64,000 nucleotides of DNA from Hygrophila difformis (Eukaryota > Streptophyta > Magnoliopsida > Lamiales > Acanthaceae). Location: contig JAOANR010000001.1 in the NCBI GenBank assembly GCA_030278955.1, positions 1,824,894 through 1,888,893 on the forward strand, read 5' to 3'. Both the position numbers and the translations under genes were made by a program. This document shows, piece by piece, positions 47,201 to 56,300 of the stretch. The notes beneath the pieces are model-generated. The model had not been told where the DNA came from. It worked only from the letters and a program-made list of their open reading frames with translations, and made no database searches. Each line of letters begins with the position of its first letter. Position 1 is the first letter of the stretch.

Positions 47201-49378
47201 GATGTAATGCAGGTGGAAGCTTGAAAATTTTGTGAAGTTGGGAGATTGGTTTTTTCTGTTATTATTAATGGTGGATATAATTAAACCTTGAAGTGACAAT
47301 TGGTTTGAAGAATCATAGATGACATGGTTCTATTTTTGTCTTAGTTTATAATGTCATGGAAAACGTTTTTTGGAAAAAGATGATATGGTTTGTCTTAGGT
47401 GTGTTGCATCCATTCAAAAATATTGTTCTTATATTTTGTTTGTTATTTAGTAATTGTTGCTCTAGATGATATGTTTTGTTTCTTATATTTTGGAAAAAAG
47501 AGGAACCAATGCTCACTGCTACTCGAGTCTGGAGGCAATATTTTATTTTTAATGAGATCATTGGAGGTCTGATTAAATTTTATTTTGCTAGCTGTAATGG
47601 GAGTGCTTTGTTTCGCCAGCCAATATCTCTACATTTCTATGGATTTCCCTGATCTGAAGCTATTTCTATGGGAGTGTTTTTGTCTTAGTTTATAGTGCAT
47701 GTCATTAATCCAAGTTCTGGTTGCTTGATTCTAAGCACAAATTAATGAATCAACATGGCCTGAGTTCCATTGATTTTGTTTTGTAATCTTATTCAATGCA
47801 TTACACATGTGGATTATTTTTCATTCTACTGCAAGGATTTCCTTCTGGCTTTCATTATCTGTACCAATAATATAAACCATGGTTATTAAGGCCAGATTTT
47901 AAGGCGAGGCTACCAAGTACTGCCAAACCACGTCGGCAAAGATTATGTAGAATAGGGTATGCATCAATTTTTTTTTTTTTTTTTCTAAAAAATATATATG
48001 TGTCGGGTATCGGGTACCCGACATAACCCGACCCGACTTCATCGGGTACCCGACTTTCGGGTACCCGCTTTTGTACGGGTCGGGTTCGGGTAGTTATTTC
48101 AAAAACCCGACACTGTCGGGTACCCGAACCCGATAACCCGACCCGATGCCCACCCCTAATTGCAGCCCTTTAAAATAAAACTATGTATAAGTGATAAGTA
48201 TATTTATGTTTTTTTAATGCAGAGAACCTGGAGCAGAACAGAAGTTCAAGGAGATTAGTAATGCTTATGAGGTAGAATATCTAGTCCAAAAGACATAATG
48301 TGGTAGAATTAACAGTACTGATAGAACTTTTGTGACAGGTTTTATCAGACAATGAGAAACGTTCAGTTTATGACCAGTATGGAGAGGCTGGGCTTGAAGG
48401 TGCTGGCATGGGTATGGGGGTATGTATTTGTGCCTTTGAAAATAAAATGAGCAAATATGAATATTGTTTCCTTATGTTAGTTTCTGCCATATGCAAGTAC
48501 TGTAACGTCTCCTATAATGGCAGGATTTCGGCAATGCATATGATATATTCGAGTCATTATTTGAAGGGATGGGAAGCATGGGTGGTATGGGCATGGGAGG
48601 AAGTGGTTCTCGACGCCAAGCCATGGAGGGTGAAGACCAAGTCTATAATCTGGTTCTGAATTTCAAAGATGCAATATTTGGTACTGAGAAAGATATTGAA
48701 ATATCTCGTCTTGAGAGCTGCAACACCTGCAATGGATCGGGATCGAAACCTGGAACAAAGTCATCTAAATGTCGCACATGCGGTGGTCAAGGGCAAGTTG
48801 TGTCATCAGCAAGGACTCCATTAGGTGTCTTTCAGCAGGTCATGGCATGTTCATCTTGTAATGGAACTGGAGAAAAATCTACCCCTTGCGATACATGTGG
48901 TGGAGATGGCCGCGTTAGGAAATTAAAGCGCATTAGCTTGAAAGTCCCACCTGGGGTGGATTCTGGGAGCCGTTTGAGGGTCCATTCAGAAGGGAATGCG
49001 GGGAGTAAAGGTGGCCGTCCCGGTGATCTTTTTGTCATCATCGATGTTCTTCCAGATCCTATTCTAAAACGCAATGAAACCAACATCCTTTACACGTGCA
49101 AGGTTCCTTACACCGATGCCATTCTAGGAACAACAGTAAAGGTACCAACAGTAGATGGGATGGTAGATCTTAAAGTTCCAGCAGGCATACAACCCGGGAC
49201 AACCTTAGTCATGGCTAAAAAAGGTGTGCCCGTCCTAAACAAGAAAAACAAGAGAGGCGACCAGTTGGTTAAAGTGCAGGTTGAGATTCCAAAACAAATA
49301 AACCGGGAAGAGAAGAAGCTCGTCGAAGAACTTGCCAACATGAAAAAGGCCAAGACAACCAGTTCCAGCAGCAGGTAA
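26222..49378 (+). CDS. Chloroplast-type DnaJ chaperone, DJA5/DJA6-like (type A, with J and zinc domains)
   Basis: Seven coding exons: 26222-26328, 27130-27271, 27626-27683, 27901-27943, 48223-48271, 48339-48419, 48524-49378. They join in frame to 444 residues, near the 442 or so of Arabidopsis DJA6. Residues 1-83 are rich in S/T and basic residues, as in a plastid transit peptide, and the opening MAITPCGST resembles the Arabidopsis start. The J domain begins DYYSALGV at residue 84 and has HPD at 112-114. A Gly/Met-rich linker follows, then four zinc motifs ([32 protein letters not shown]) and the C-terminal substrate-binding domains. Type A J-proteins deliver clients to Hsp70 and stimulate its ATPase; Arabidopsis DJA5/DJA6 act in plastid Fe-S cluster assembly (family knowledge). 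Oddity: the intron after Lys117, inside the J domain, is 20,279 bp because of mobile elements. Long-intron splicing must work for a full product. Confidence 0.92.
28137..29805 (+). repeat. LTR 1 (5' outer LTR)
   Basis: It begins TGTAACACCC and ends GGGTGTTACA, a perfect 10-bp terminal inverted repeat with TG...CA borders. A TATA box (CTATAAATA, about 28536-28544) sits in the likely U3, and AATAAAG near 29438 is a candidate polyadenylation signal. It also has a GTAAGCTAG donor-like site near 28721 and a strong pyrimidine tract with CAG near 29288. Confidence 0.95.
29809..29820 (+). other. Primer binding site, copy 1
   Basis: TGGTATCAGAG starts three bases after the LTR. It matches the complement of the 3' end of initiator tRNA-Met, the usual primer for plant LTR retrotransposons. 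The equivalent site in the second copy starts at 36833. Confidence 0.85.
29981..30316 (+). CDS. Extra small ORF upstream of gag-pol, coiled coil (copy 1)
   Basis: A 111-residue ORF that begins 176 bases after the LTR and lies ahead of gag-pol in another frame. Residues about 8-75 are rich in E, K, L and A with heptad-like spacing, which suggests a coiled coil. Residues about 80-92 form a basic cluster ([13 protein letters not shown]) that could bind nucleic acid or act as a nuclear signal. The tail is Ser-rich. I do not recognise a family. Chromoviruses normally start with gag, so this is unusual. It may be a regulatory upstream ORF or a structural accessory protein. Confidence 0.7.
   Translation: MADLMKVLETVPILAEELVKAQKRVQELEAALETAQGDADWYKFRSETYEKWERTRTEERDALKTEVAGLKVKIVDMKIRSRKRARRSSPVRAETVSSDSVSASLGSSSGV
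30525..35129 (+). CDS. Ty3/gypsy gag-pol polyprotein with chromodomain (copy 1)
   Basis: A single 1534-residue ORF; the first ATG is at 30525 ([11 protein letters not shown]). Domain order: Gag (about 90-200), CCHC zinc knuckle [14 protein letters not shown] (about 298-311), aspartic protease with FDCGAT at about 417 (Cys where Ser or Thr is usual), reverse transcriptase (about 590-770, FIDD near 752), RNase H (FSDAS near 900), integrase with an HHCC zinc finger (about 1112-1165) and DDE core (Asp in SMDFVSG, Asp in VSDRD, Glu in DGQTER). A C-terminal chromodomain (about 1478-1530, VKVQWSN and ATWE) follows. RT/RH before integrase plus a chromodomain marks a chromovirus, probably Tekay/Del-like. 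There are no internal stops, so it is potentially intact apart from the protease change. Confidence 0.95.
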   Translation: MARNLRNGRNGANPMPNVGAEGGQGPLEQMVRILGTALQRQMERDEERATAAPPQVDYLELINRYKPPTYGGQEDPAQLENWIEMMDKLLDAVRCPAENKVEVAVFYLLGMATTWWKSLENPPDTWEGMQAQLRERFYPLSVKNAKYVEFVTLQQGDMTVQAYFEKFNELLRFAPDLVPNERTKAQKFELGLNQYLKESFGGKQFVSLQKVYDRATAMERVKQPTKRVAAESSRTQVQPSRPEKKGRYDEGTDGNRNHGRDQERNRWNPGREFRGNPPTPCPRCHRKHWTKRCPEKDECFRCGRKGHIARECNTRMERIQVRDDLARLPQGRDDRRDRDNRRDHRHEDRRGGNGNDNRGYRPHGPPNPNHNQNEPRDRQGGPNQGGRLNVVNRADLLENPDVMTGTFTIKNAPVHVLFDCGATCSFIANRRALALGLRESKELNLGISLPNGEVIGCHKRYEGVPITIKDVDFTTNLVEFDLKDFDVILGMDWLTQYKARIECAQQKIVLQAPGRRRISYYAEPRTANVKVVNAMQLRSLIKKGYPMYMCYVYNLQAEEDPLAQIPVVREYPDVFPEEISGMPPERDIEFTIDLAPGTEPISKAPYRMAPAEMKELKEQLEDLLDKGYIRPSTSPWGAPVLFVRKKDGSMRLCIDYRGLNQVTIKNKYPLPRVDDLFDQLRGAKVFSKIDLRSGYHQLRIAEKDIPKTAFRTRYGHYEFTVLAFGLTNAPAVFMNLMNSVFRELLDQCVVVFIDDILIYSKNEEEHTQHLHLVLGLLRSNQLYAKLSKCEFWLDKVAFLGHVVSKEGVSVDPAKVSAVADWPIPKSQTDVRSFLGLAGYYRRFVKDFSKIARPLTQLLKKGVKINWTEECQQAFEQLKEKLTTTPVLTLPMEGEDFEIFSDASKKGLGCVLMQQKKVVAYASRQLRPHEENYPTHDLELAAVVFALKIWRHYLYGRRCKIYTDHKSLKYIFTQKELNMRQRRWLELIKDYDLDIAYHEGKANVVADALSRKAQLANTRILPPELYMEVARMEIELIRQGTVTTMINVMTIRPSIFDEIREGQDGDVKLERIREKMAQGQASDFKIHEDGSIRYKGRWCVPLKCADLKRRIMEEGHETPYSVHPGGDKLYKDLRKMFWWPRMKREVAEFVEKCPTCQRIKAERKKPLGMVKPLEIPTWKWDSISMDFVSGLPKTLRGMNKIWVIVDRLTKAAIFIPMKETWSMEQLAKAYVENVVRRHGVPQDIVSDRDRRFISNFWTKLQEALGTKLKMSTAFHPMTDGQTERTIQTLEDMLRACVLEFKGNWEDHLALIEFSYNNSYHASIGMAPFEALYGRKCRSPLCWAESGPTIAIGPEMIEESKKAVEVIQQKMKAAQDRQKTYADQGRRQGEFNIGDQVMLKVSPMKGVMRFGKRGKLSPRYIGPYKITARIGELAYRLGLPKELARVHNVFHISQLKQYHHDPARELQPEVIELNEDLTYEEHPVRILAVKERSTRNKTVTMVKVQWSNHSEADATWELESEVMSKYPELFQQEWQL
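35148..35160 (+). other. Polypurine tract, copy 1
   Basis: AAGGAGGGGAGAA lies directly before LTR 2, where plus-strand DNA synthesis is primed. The same tract precedes LTR 3 at 42172-42184. Confidence 0.85.
35161..36829 (+). repeat. LTR 2 (shared middle LTR)
   Basis: 1669 bp, the same ends and length as LTR 1, and no differences noted on reading. It serves as 3' LTR of the first unit and 5' LTR of the second. No target duplication is present at its borders: it goes straight from polypurine tract to LTR to primer binding site, which rules out two side-by-side insertions. Confidence 0.95.
37005..37340 (+). CDS. Extra small ORF upstream of gag-pol, coiled coil (copy 2)
   Basis: Identical in sequence and relative position to the 111-residue ORF at 29981-30316, exactly 7024 bp downstream. 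It has the same coiled-coil body and basic C-terminal cluster. Its retention in both units only reflects the recent duplication, not independent selection. Confidence 0.7.
   Translation: MADLMKVLETVPILAEELVKAQKRVQELEAALETAQGDADWYKFRSETYEKWERTRTEERDALKTEVAGLKVKIVDMKIRSRKRARRSSPVRAETVSSDSVSASLGSSSGV
37549..42153 (+). CDS. Ty3/gypsy gag-pol polyprotein with chromodomain (copy 2)
   Basis: A 1534-residue ORF identical to copy 1, including the unusual FDCGAT protease triad. Gag, zinc knuckle, protease, reverse transcriptase, RNase H, integrase and chromodomain follow in the same order. It is bounded by the middle LTR and the 3' LTR. Identity in every frame, synonymous sites included, means the duplication is very recent or is an assembly effect. 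Confidence 0.95.
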   Translation: MARNLRNGRNGANPMPNVGAEGGQGPLEQMVRILGTALQRQMERDEERATAAPPQVDYLELINRYKPPTYGGQEDPAQLENWIEMMDKLLDAVRCPAENKVEVAVFYLLGMATTWWKSLENPPDTWEGMQAQLRERFYPLSVKNAKYVEFVTLQQGDMTVQAYFEKFNELLRFAPDLVPNERTKAQKFELGLNQYLKESFGGKQFVSLQKVYDRATAMERVKQPTKRVAAESSRTQVQPSRPEKKGRYDEGTDGNRNHGRDQERNRWNPGREFRGNPPTPCPRCHRKHWTKRCPEKDECFRCGRKGHIARECNTRMERIQVRDDLARLPQGRDDRRDRDNRRDHRHEDRRGGNGNDNRGYRPHGPPNPNHNQNEPRDRQGGPNQGGRLNVVNRADLLENPDVMTGTFTIKNAPVHVLFDCGATCSFIANRRALALGLRESKELNLGISLPNGEVIGCHKRYEGVPITIKDVDFTTNLVEFDLKDFDVILGMDWLTQYKARIECAQQKIVLQAPGRRRISYYAEPRTANVKVVNAMQLRSLIKKGYPMYMCYVYNLQAEEDPLAQIPVVREYPDVFPEEISGMPPERDIEFTIDLAPGTEPISKAPYRMAPAEMKELKEQLEDLLDKGYIRPSTSPWGAPVLFVRKKDGSMRLCIDYRGLNQVTIKNKYPLPRVDDLFDQLRGAKVFSKIDLRSGYHQLRIAEKDIPKTAFRTRYGHYEFTVLAFGLTNAPAVFMNLMNSVFRELLDQCVVVFIDDILIYSKNEEEHTQHLHLVLGLLRSNQLYAKLSKCEFWLDKVAFLGHVVSKEGVSVDPAKVSAVADWPIPKSQTDVRSFLGLAGYYRRFVKDFSKIARPLTQLLKKGVKINWTEECQQAFEQLKEKLTTTPVLTLPMEGEDFEIFSDASKKGLGCVLMQQKKVVAYASRQLRPHEENYPTHDLELAAVVFALKIWRHYLYGRRCKIYTDHKSLKYIFTQKELNMRQRRWLELIKDYDLDIAYHEGKANVVADALSRKAQLANTRILPPELYMEVARMEIELIRQGTVTTMINVMTIRPSIFDEIREGQDGDVKLERIREKMAQGQASDFKIHEDGSIRYKGRWCVPLKCADLKRRIMEEGHETPYSVHPGGDKLYKDLRKMFWWPRMKREVAEFVEKCPTCQRIKAERKKPLGMVKPLEIPTWKWDSISMDFVSGLPKTLRGMNKIWVIVDRLTKAAIFIPMKETWSMEQLAKAYVENVVRRHGVPQDIVSDRDRRFISNFWTKLQEALGTKLKMSTAFHPMTDGQTERTIQTLEDMLRACVLEFKGNWEDHLALIEFSYNNSYHASIGMAPFEALYGRKCRSPLCWAESGPTIAIGPEMIEESKKAVEVIQQKMKAAQDRQKTYADQGRRQGEFNIGDQVMLKVSPMKGVMRFGKRGKLSPRYIGPYKITARIGELAYRLGLPKELARVHNVFHISQLKQYHHDPARELQPEVIELNEDLTYEEHPVRILAVKERSTRNKTVTMVKVQWSNHSEADATWELESEVMSKYPELFQQEWQL
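42185..43853 (+). repeat. LTR 3 (3' outer LTR)
   Basis: 1669 bp with TGTAACACCC and GGGTGTTACA ends, followed by the TGTGT target copy at 43854-43858. Its promoter would point into DnaJ exons 5-7 about 4.4 kb downstream, through the hAT element. Confidence 0.95.
43994..48158 (+). mobile_element. hAT (Ac-like) DNA transposon, nearly complete
   Basis: A 4165-bp element with 13-bp perfect terminal inverted repeats TAGGGGTGGGCAT / ATGCCCACCCCTA. It is flanked by the identical 8-bp duplication ATTGCAGC (43986-43993 and 48159-48166). Both subterminal regions (about 44010-44180 and 48000-48150) are packed with CGGGTA/TACCCG motifs, the expected type of transposase-binding clusters. It encodes one transposase, interrupted by a stop. 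The element lies in the DnaJ intron, 135 bp (target copy included) beyond the LTR array. Confidence 0.95.
44408..47110 (+). pseudogene. hAT transposase (RICESLEEPER/Ac type) with in-frame TGA
   Basis: Exons 44408-44420 (or a longer first exon from 44225), 44902-46977 and 47070-47110 join in frame. The N-terminus has a BED zinc finger (YWDHF, then CKYC and a paired His/Cys near residue 95). The middle has the RNase H-like core ([34 protein letters not shown]). The C-terminus has the hAT dimerisation domain ([22 protein letters not shown]). A TGA at 46599-46601 interrupts the frame just before this last domain, and the same frame continues at once. A C-to-T change at an Arg codon (CGA) is likely. 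The product would lack dimerisation, so this copy is probably not autonomous unless read through. Confidence 0.85.
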
Positions 49379-49954
49379 AACCCGAGAAGTAGCGCTCTGG
49401 CACATCATTATATTCTCAGTTTTTGATAATTTAGTGATTGATAGATTCTGTTGCCTGTTAAATTATAGCATCCAGAAGTCACATTGATTTCTTGCTGATA
49501 ACGTTTGCAAGTAGAGTTGCAAATTTTGGGATTAGTGTTGTGGTTCTATATATATATATTCATTGAAAGTTGAAACACACACAGAAGAGAGAAATTAAGA
49601 GACGTAAATTTGGGTGATTTTTTAATTTCTGATGAATATATACATTTGCTGCAGTAACTGTCTTCTTTCTTTCCTATGATATACTACTATGGTTGAGTCT
49701 CTCTCTCTCTCTCTCTCTCTCCCCCCAACGGCTAATGATTTCAACAGAAAACAGATGCATAGTGTAGTGGAGGCAATAAGCTAATTTCAAGTGGTGCAGA
49801 GCAGGTATTTTGTGATGAGCAAAGCAAGAATGATGATCATCCACCATTTCCCCCTCATCCTCATAGATGATCCACTGCACATTAATCTGTTATCATGATA
49901 TGTGCAGACTGGTTGTCTCCTGCAAAATAAATCTTATATTATGGAGGAGAGTGA
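49379..49954. other. Intergenic region between convergent genes
   Basis: 3' flanks of the DnaJ gene (+) and the thaumatin-like gene (-). It holds a CT microsatellite at about 49697-49720 and AT tracts. The DnaJ 3' UTR probably occupies the first 100-300 bases. No other gene is seen. Confidence 0.6.
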
Positions 49955-51182
49955 TTATATAGTAGCTAGCATAAACGAAGATATATATGTATATATATAT
50001 ATATATATATAAATAATACTCTGTAGTATAATGGAGAGAGATTTGATTTGATTTGATTTCATACTATATAGTATATAGTAGTAGGATTTTAAATTTGACC
50101 TGGATGATGAGCAGAAGGAGATGATATAGTCAGTTCCGGAACAGGTGAATATACTTGTTGGATCATCATAGGCATAACTATAAGCTGTTGGGCAGACCTT
50201 CTTGAACTGCTGCGAGTAGTATGTGGGCTTACAGGTGACCGGATTCCCATAAACCCCACGGCAACAGTACTCGTCAGTATTAAACACATCGCAGGCACTT
50301 CTGCACCCCACCGTTCTCCCATTCCCATTGCCGCCTTTCACCGATAGTTCCTTTGGGCATCCCCGTCGCAGATCCCCGTCGCACCCTATTGTGCTGCAAT
50401 TCCCCCTGCCATTGATGGGCCTCACTATCATGGGCAAATTGAACCCGTCCACAAGGCTCACATCATAGTAGTCCACAACAGCCCCCACAGTGAACTCCGC
50501 CAGTGACGCCGGTGGCTTGCCCGATGATCCACCACACCTGAGGTTTGGCCCACAGTCTCCCGTCTCGCACGACGACGACGACCCATTATTATTATTATTA
50601 TTATTATTATTCCTGTCAAAGTTGCAGCCGGTCCGTCCCCATATCCGGCCACTCCAGGAAAGCGGGGCATTGAAGACAACGCTCTGACCAGTGCGGAGCG
50701 GCGAACCCCCAGCAGCAGCATCGTCATCACCGGCCGGCATTACAGCCGGCCAGACTGTTTCGCGGCAGTAGTTTATTATGGTGAAGGTTCTTACACATTG
50801 TGACACCTTGGATGATGCTACACGTACGTACAAGATATATATCGAATTTAATCAAAGAAATCAAAATGCAATGCGTAATAAAATTAAATATGCTAGCTAG
50901 CTATCTAGTGCGTGCAATACGTACGTAGTATAAGTGCTTGCTAGTAATCATTAAAACTAAAAAGTAGCTGCTAGTAATGATGATGATGAGTAAAATGAAG
51001 GAAGCATGCATTTTGAGCGAACGAGGGATGTATTAGTATAATATAGTATGCATGCAAATTGCTATTATATACGTATATATATGATGATTGATGATTGATG
51101 AAGCAGGTGGAGCAGCTAGCTGACCTGAGAAAAGCAGTAATAGGAAAAGGATGAATGGGAAAGGAGGAGGAGGAGAGGCCAT
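49955..51182 (-). CDS. Thaumatin-like protein (PR-5 family)
   Basis: Two exons: 51182-51125, coding for a hydrophobic signal peptide (MASPPPPFPFILFLLLLFS), and 50817-49955. The acceptor is GTGTAG. Up to 306 residues. The mature part has the family pattern: TFTIINYC, WSGRIWGRTGC, SLAEFTV, YYDVSLVDGFNLPM, GCPKEL, CRSAC, YCC and PTAYSYAYDD. I count 17 cysteines after the signal peptide, the 16 usual for the fold plus one in VSQC. Family members are secreted or vacuolar defence proteins, some binding glucans. Oddities: a run of nine Asn from an AAT microsatellite (50585-50611), and a C-terminus ending ISFC then a Tyr/Ile-rich tail coded by AT-repeat DNA. An AG|GTCAAA site at 50100 suggests that the tail may be spliced away. 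Confidence 0.88.
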
Positions 51183-53334
51183 GATGATGATGACGATGAT
51201 ACAAAATTATATAAGTTAATTAGACGACGATGCGATGCATGGGAATTGGGAATTGGGAAGATAGATGAATTACTAATAAGGAATCATATAGTATATGATG
51301 ATGATGATGATGATGAGTGTGGTGCAGTGCAGGCAAGGCAAGACATAATGCAAGAGGAGCACTGCACTGCAAGTAATCAACCACCAATATTCATTCATTA
51401 ATTAATTATTTACATACATTGCTGGTGAAAAGAGAGCATCATATTCATTCATATACTAGTACTAATAAGTACTATATATGGGAATGGAATTAGATTCTTT
51501 CCGAGCAGCTGATTCAATCGATCCTTCCTGCTGCACGCAGTTCCTTCCTTCCACCTGAAATTAATTAGTTTTATAGATACAGATAGTATATATATACTTG
51601 ACCTCATCAACTGGTAAGAATTTCAACAACTTGGCTTTCACATTCCCAGCTCCCAATTTCCATATCAACAAACAAGCAGCTTTAGCTAAAACTAATTCCA
51701 CCATTCATTTTACTAATATTAAACCAATAATTTATTTAAGAAAATTTAACCATGTATGCTTAATTAGTAGAATAATAGGTGGCATGTGGGAATCTAAAAA
51801 TACATATATATACAGAGGCGGACCCAGGATTTTATCAATGGGGGTCTTAGATACATTATGACTAGACTCAGTTGATTTTGTAGGGCTTGAATTTGGTCTA
51901 TTATCTTGTTTTGAATAACAGGTCTATTATCTTTCATAAACTTATTTTATAGGCTAAACTTGGCCTATCTATTTAAATATATTAGGTTTTACTACAAAAA
52001 TTTTGTGGGAAGGTAACGAATGGATTTTATCACATTGTTTGTTGCCTGGCACATTAGGCGACAAGCAAGGCGACGGAATCCGTCAAGCGATAAAATATTA
52101 AGCGAAGACTTCAATAAAATTTTGCCGTCAATTTCGTCATCGCATTTCCACAAATTTCTTTTAGTAATAGGGTTAATAGCCCCATCTAATAGGCTTAGTA
52201 GACTTTTTATAAACATAAATCATTTTAGTTAAATAGATTTTTAAAACTACATGCAAATAAACCATGCCTAAAATATGCCACCCTATCCTTATGAGTACTA
52301 TCCTAGTTGAAAATTTTTGGAATTAGAGAAAGGGAATTTTATAATTGGGAATTTACAAAAAATGACAGATAATTTAGAAAGAATTTATAGCTTAGATTTA
52401 AAGATAAAAAAATACTACTTCTATGATATAGTTCTAACAGAAAAAAAAAAAAAAAAAATTGGAGGCCATGGGCCCCACCAGGCCCCTTATGATATAGTTA
52501 TATAGAAGTACTTACTATACTTTTATACTTAGAGTGTCGTTAAAACAAAGTATGGAAAATTATTAAGGATTTAGGGGCAATTAGTTCAAATACACATTAA
52601 TAAGGGAAACCCAGTAGTACTATATAACAGCTCGTTGAATTAAACTTATAAGCAAACATTTAATATGTAAATTTTAAAAGAAAAAGGTTGCAGCAATGGA
52701 AAAGAAAAAAAAAAAAAGGGAAAAAGAAAGCAAGGAAAGAGGAAATGATGAGAGTAAAAAGGAACTTCTTTTCTTTTTCTTTATTATTATTATTATTTTT
52801 TTTTTTTATTTTTTTTAAAAAAAAAGAAAAAAAAAAGAGAAAAGTCGGCGCGGCGCCGACCAATTTATTAGGCATGAGAGTCAGACGGACAATAATAATG
52901 AGAGGAGGTGAGGTTTGAGGTACAAAGTAAGTTAGCACAAAATACTTCACTTTCTTCTTACAAAGTGAAAATCATATACGTCTACAGTCTAACAGTGTAG
53001 CGGCCTACTGTTCATATTCGAGTAGTTAGATACGATAGATACCCCATCCATCTCCGATCTTCCCCCTCCCCCGATTTACGCTCACGTCACCTACCTACCT
53101 CTTCTTCTTCCTTCTCAACGCCTAAGGCTTTACATACCCTAATTCCTCTGCCTTCTCTTTTCGTACCCTTTTTTCTTTCTTTTCTTTTTTCTTTCATTTT
53201 CTCCACGCTTCTTCCGTTTCATTTTTTTGGGAAAACCGGAAGATCCTGTTTTTAATTAATTCCACTTTCATCTATTCCATTTTTTTTTTTTTTTTTAAAA
53301 GTTCGTATTTTTTTATTTGTGATTTTGGGAAATT
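51183..53334. other. Divergent intergenic region with hAT remnant and palindrome
   Basis: Between the thaumatin-like gene (-) and the exoribonuclease gene (+). A hAT-like left end, CAGAGGCGGACCCAGGATTT, starts at 51813; the right end was not found. At 52422-52433 and 52488-52499 the 12-bp TATGATATAGTT is repeated around a 54-bp A-rich, GGCCCC-containing insert. A poly-T/poly-A stretch at 52760-52843 leads into the palindrome at 52844-52860. CT-rich DNA at 53050-53300 is the likely 5' leader of the exoribonuclease gene. Confidence 0.5.
52844..52860. promoter_or_regulatory. GC palindrome with paired GCCGAC cores
   Basis: GTCGGCGC, one G, then GCGCCGAC: an 8-bp perfect inverted repeat about 475 bp before the exoribonuclease start. 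Each arm contains GCCGAC, the DRE/CRT core bound by DREB/CBF factors. Regulatory use is inference; it could be the end of a mobile element, given the long A/T tracts to its left. Confidence 0.35.
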
Positions 53335-56300
53335 ATGGGGGTTTTGGTTCTTGAATCGGCAGGGGATTCCACCCCTACTCTCGAAACTTTTGTTGAAAGC
53401 GTTTTCAAGGATAAGAAAAAGAAACGCCGCTCCAGGAAATCCAAGCAACCTATATCTGGTGATCTTCTTGTGTTTTTCATTTATTTATTTATTTTTATTT
53501 AAAGGGTTTTCTTCGTATGGATAGAAATTCGTTGAATTTGGAGAAGCTAAGGGGGCTTCATGTGTAATTGTATTTGAGATGTATTTGTGGAATGAAATTT
53601 TTTGGTTGTGAAACATGTTGGGCATTAAAGCGTGCTTATGCTAACAATTTAGTGGAGTTATTACTGCTTTTTAGATAATTAGATTAGTATATAAGGGCAA
53701 ATCGAGCTGCAACCGTGTTTGTTGAAGCCTCACTATATGACCAGTCATACAGAATTACTGGATGTCATCTGGTGCAATAAGCTTTTCTTAAAGATACAGT
53801 GAGCCGAGGATCCAGAAAGTTTTGTCGGTGTCATGGAAAGTGATTGAGACTAAGTTGAAATTAGGGATAGTAGTAACAACAAAAAAAATATGGAGAAAAA
53901 GCTGGTTGTAATTAATTACAGTGGTGTCACCACAAAATATGAAGTGGTTGCAAAGTGGTAGTAATTTTCTGGATTCAGATTCCAGTGGAACAAATCAAAT
54001 GCTGCTACAAACAGCTTCAACAACATTAAATTTGTTCCGTTGTTTACTTTTTTTATTGCTGTCAATATCTTTTTTGGTAGTTTAGAATATCTCTAGCTGT
54101 AAGGAGAATGACACACATGTCGAAGGCGCCTTGTGCTAGATTATCCTAGTGGTGCACCTCTTCAAATCAATTTCCTTGTATTTAGATTTACTCATACGCA
54201 ATTAAAATTTCTGTGAAGGATAAAATGTGATCATGCTTTATTCTTCTTTCCTCAATATTAGTTTCCTCAATTTAAACCAATAAGGGAGTTCATATCACTC
54301 ATGCTGTGTTGTATTTGCTCTTGAGCACTGCTCAGGTTAGATAATACTCCCTCCGTTTTTCTAGAAATGCAACATTGGTAATTTGCGCACTGTTCATAGT
54401 TTAACTTTGTCTCAAATTTTTGTTATAGTTATGGAAGAAAAAATATAGTCAAGTGAGATCTTGTTAGATTCGTCGAAACTTGTAGTTTTATAATATCAAC
54501 TTTTCATAATTTTTAATTGTATACAATTTAAGTTATTAATATTTGAAAATATGCATTGGCATGCGTGCCTAATGCAAATGGCGCATTTCTAAAAAAACGG
54601 AGGTAGTATAATTTTTTTTAGAAATGAGATGTTGAATACATGTATATGCATGTGTGTGTGTGTGTGTGTGTGATAATGTTGATTATCATTTATTAAAAAT
54701 ATGCTAGTTATATTTAATTTTACATGTGTCTCTTGCTGTGTTGAGCCATTCCCTCTCCACAACTCTGAGCATACTGTATTTGGTACCTTGCTTATGCATT
54801 TTCCATTTTGTTTCTTGATAAAATAAATATCGAGGCATATGCTGTTTCTTAGATAGGGTCTGATGTCTCTCATGCTCGTGGATTTTTTTCAGCCTCCAGT
54901 TATGAAAGTGAAGGATGTGTGGACCTATCATATTTGCAACGGGATAGCACCTCATCAAACCCTGTCACCTCGAATGGGCATTATCAACTGCCAAAAGAAT
55001 GTGACACCTCTTTGCCTCGTGTAGTATCCAATAGGTATCACCATGTACCCCAAGAACATTATGCAAGTTATAGCTCAACGCCGTCGACCTATGTGAATGA
55101 ACAAACTTCTGATGAACAACAGCAGCTACTTTCTCACGTGTATAAAGAACCTATAGCTGTTAGTGGTGAAACTGTTGGACCGGTCTTAATTGCTACGCCA
55201 GTTGATTTTCAGGCTCGAAGGACATGTTTCCCTCCCTATTGGCCTATCAATATTGTTACTGAAGCATTAGAGGTTCACTCAAATTTGAGAATTTGAAATT
55301 TATTGAGTTTTCATTGGTAGATATATTACCATATTCTCTCTCCCCTAAAGTTCTTGTTTCCTTTTGCAGAATGGTAAGTTATTGAAAGCATTATTCCGTG
55401 TCAATGCTTACAACAAACTTGAGGTTTGCCCTAACTACTCATTCACTTTCTGTTTGTAGTGGTTAGTTTCATTTTCGTTAAATGCGGACTCTCAAATTAT
55501 TTGATTTTAGGCTTACTGCAAAATTGATGGAGCCCTGACTGATGTTCTCATTAGTGGAGTAGAGCCTCAGAATAGGGCTGTAAGTGTTCAGCAGATTTAT
55601 TTCTTGGTGTAGTTATTCACATACTGCTAATGGTTTGATGTTTTTAACCGTGAATATGATGTCACAATTTGTTGTAGATTGAAGGAGACACTGTTGCTAT
55701 CATTATTGACCCCCCATCATTGTGGCCCAAAATGAAAGGTTCAAATGAAACTCCTAATATTTCAGGATGTCATGGTAATAGTCCCGAAGCTGTTTTACAC
55801 ATTCCAGATTGTTCCACCATAGGAAATAAATCATACCTGGAGTCTGAAAATGTCATATCCAGTAGTGATGAAATTGTCCCTGAGGGTGGTGTTAATTATG
55901 CCAATGGAACTTCTTATGGAACAATGCCAGATTTTGGTTCGACTAGTAAACTGGTAGATGATGGTTATGTTCACAGTTATCAACAAACTGTATCTAATGC
56001 TACAGGGCAATGCGTTGGTGATAAATATGATTCAATGAGTTTATTGGAAAAATTTTGTGCCTTAACTAGTTTATACCCATCCAAGCGTCCGACAGGTAGA
56101 GTTGTTGCTATCATTGAGAAGTCTCGTCGGCGGGACAGAGTTGTAGGCTTTTTGTGTGTGAAGCAGTGGATAAACAGCAGAGAGATGAAAAAGAAGAACA
56201 CCAGGAAGAACAACCACCATTCAGATCTCAATAACGGATATATATTGTTGTCACCTACTGATCCCAAATTCACCAAAATGATGGTTCCTGTGAGAAGCTT

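Larger units (their letters stand above)
27944..48222 (+). other. 20.3-kb intron of the DnaJ gene
   Basis: The donor GTAAGT follows VNK; the acceptor TTTTTTAATGCAG precedes [10 protein letters not shown]. Inserted DNA is the LTR array with one duplicated target (28137-43858) and the hAT element with its duplicated target (43994-48166). The remaining pieces, 27944-28136, 43859-43993 and 48167-48222, add to 384 bp, a normal plant intron size. The phase is preserved (AA|A), so the reading frame is unaffected. Confidence 0.9.

Noticed and set aside
52660..52950. Lys- or Phe-rich ORFs near 52.7-52.9 kb
   Set aside because: They are produced by the A and T homopolymer tracts.
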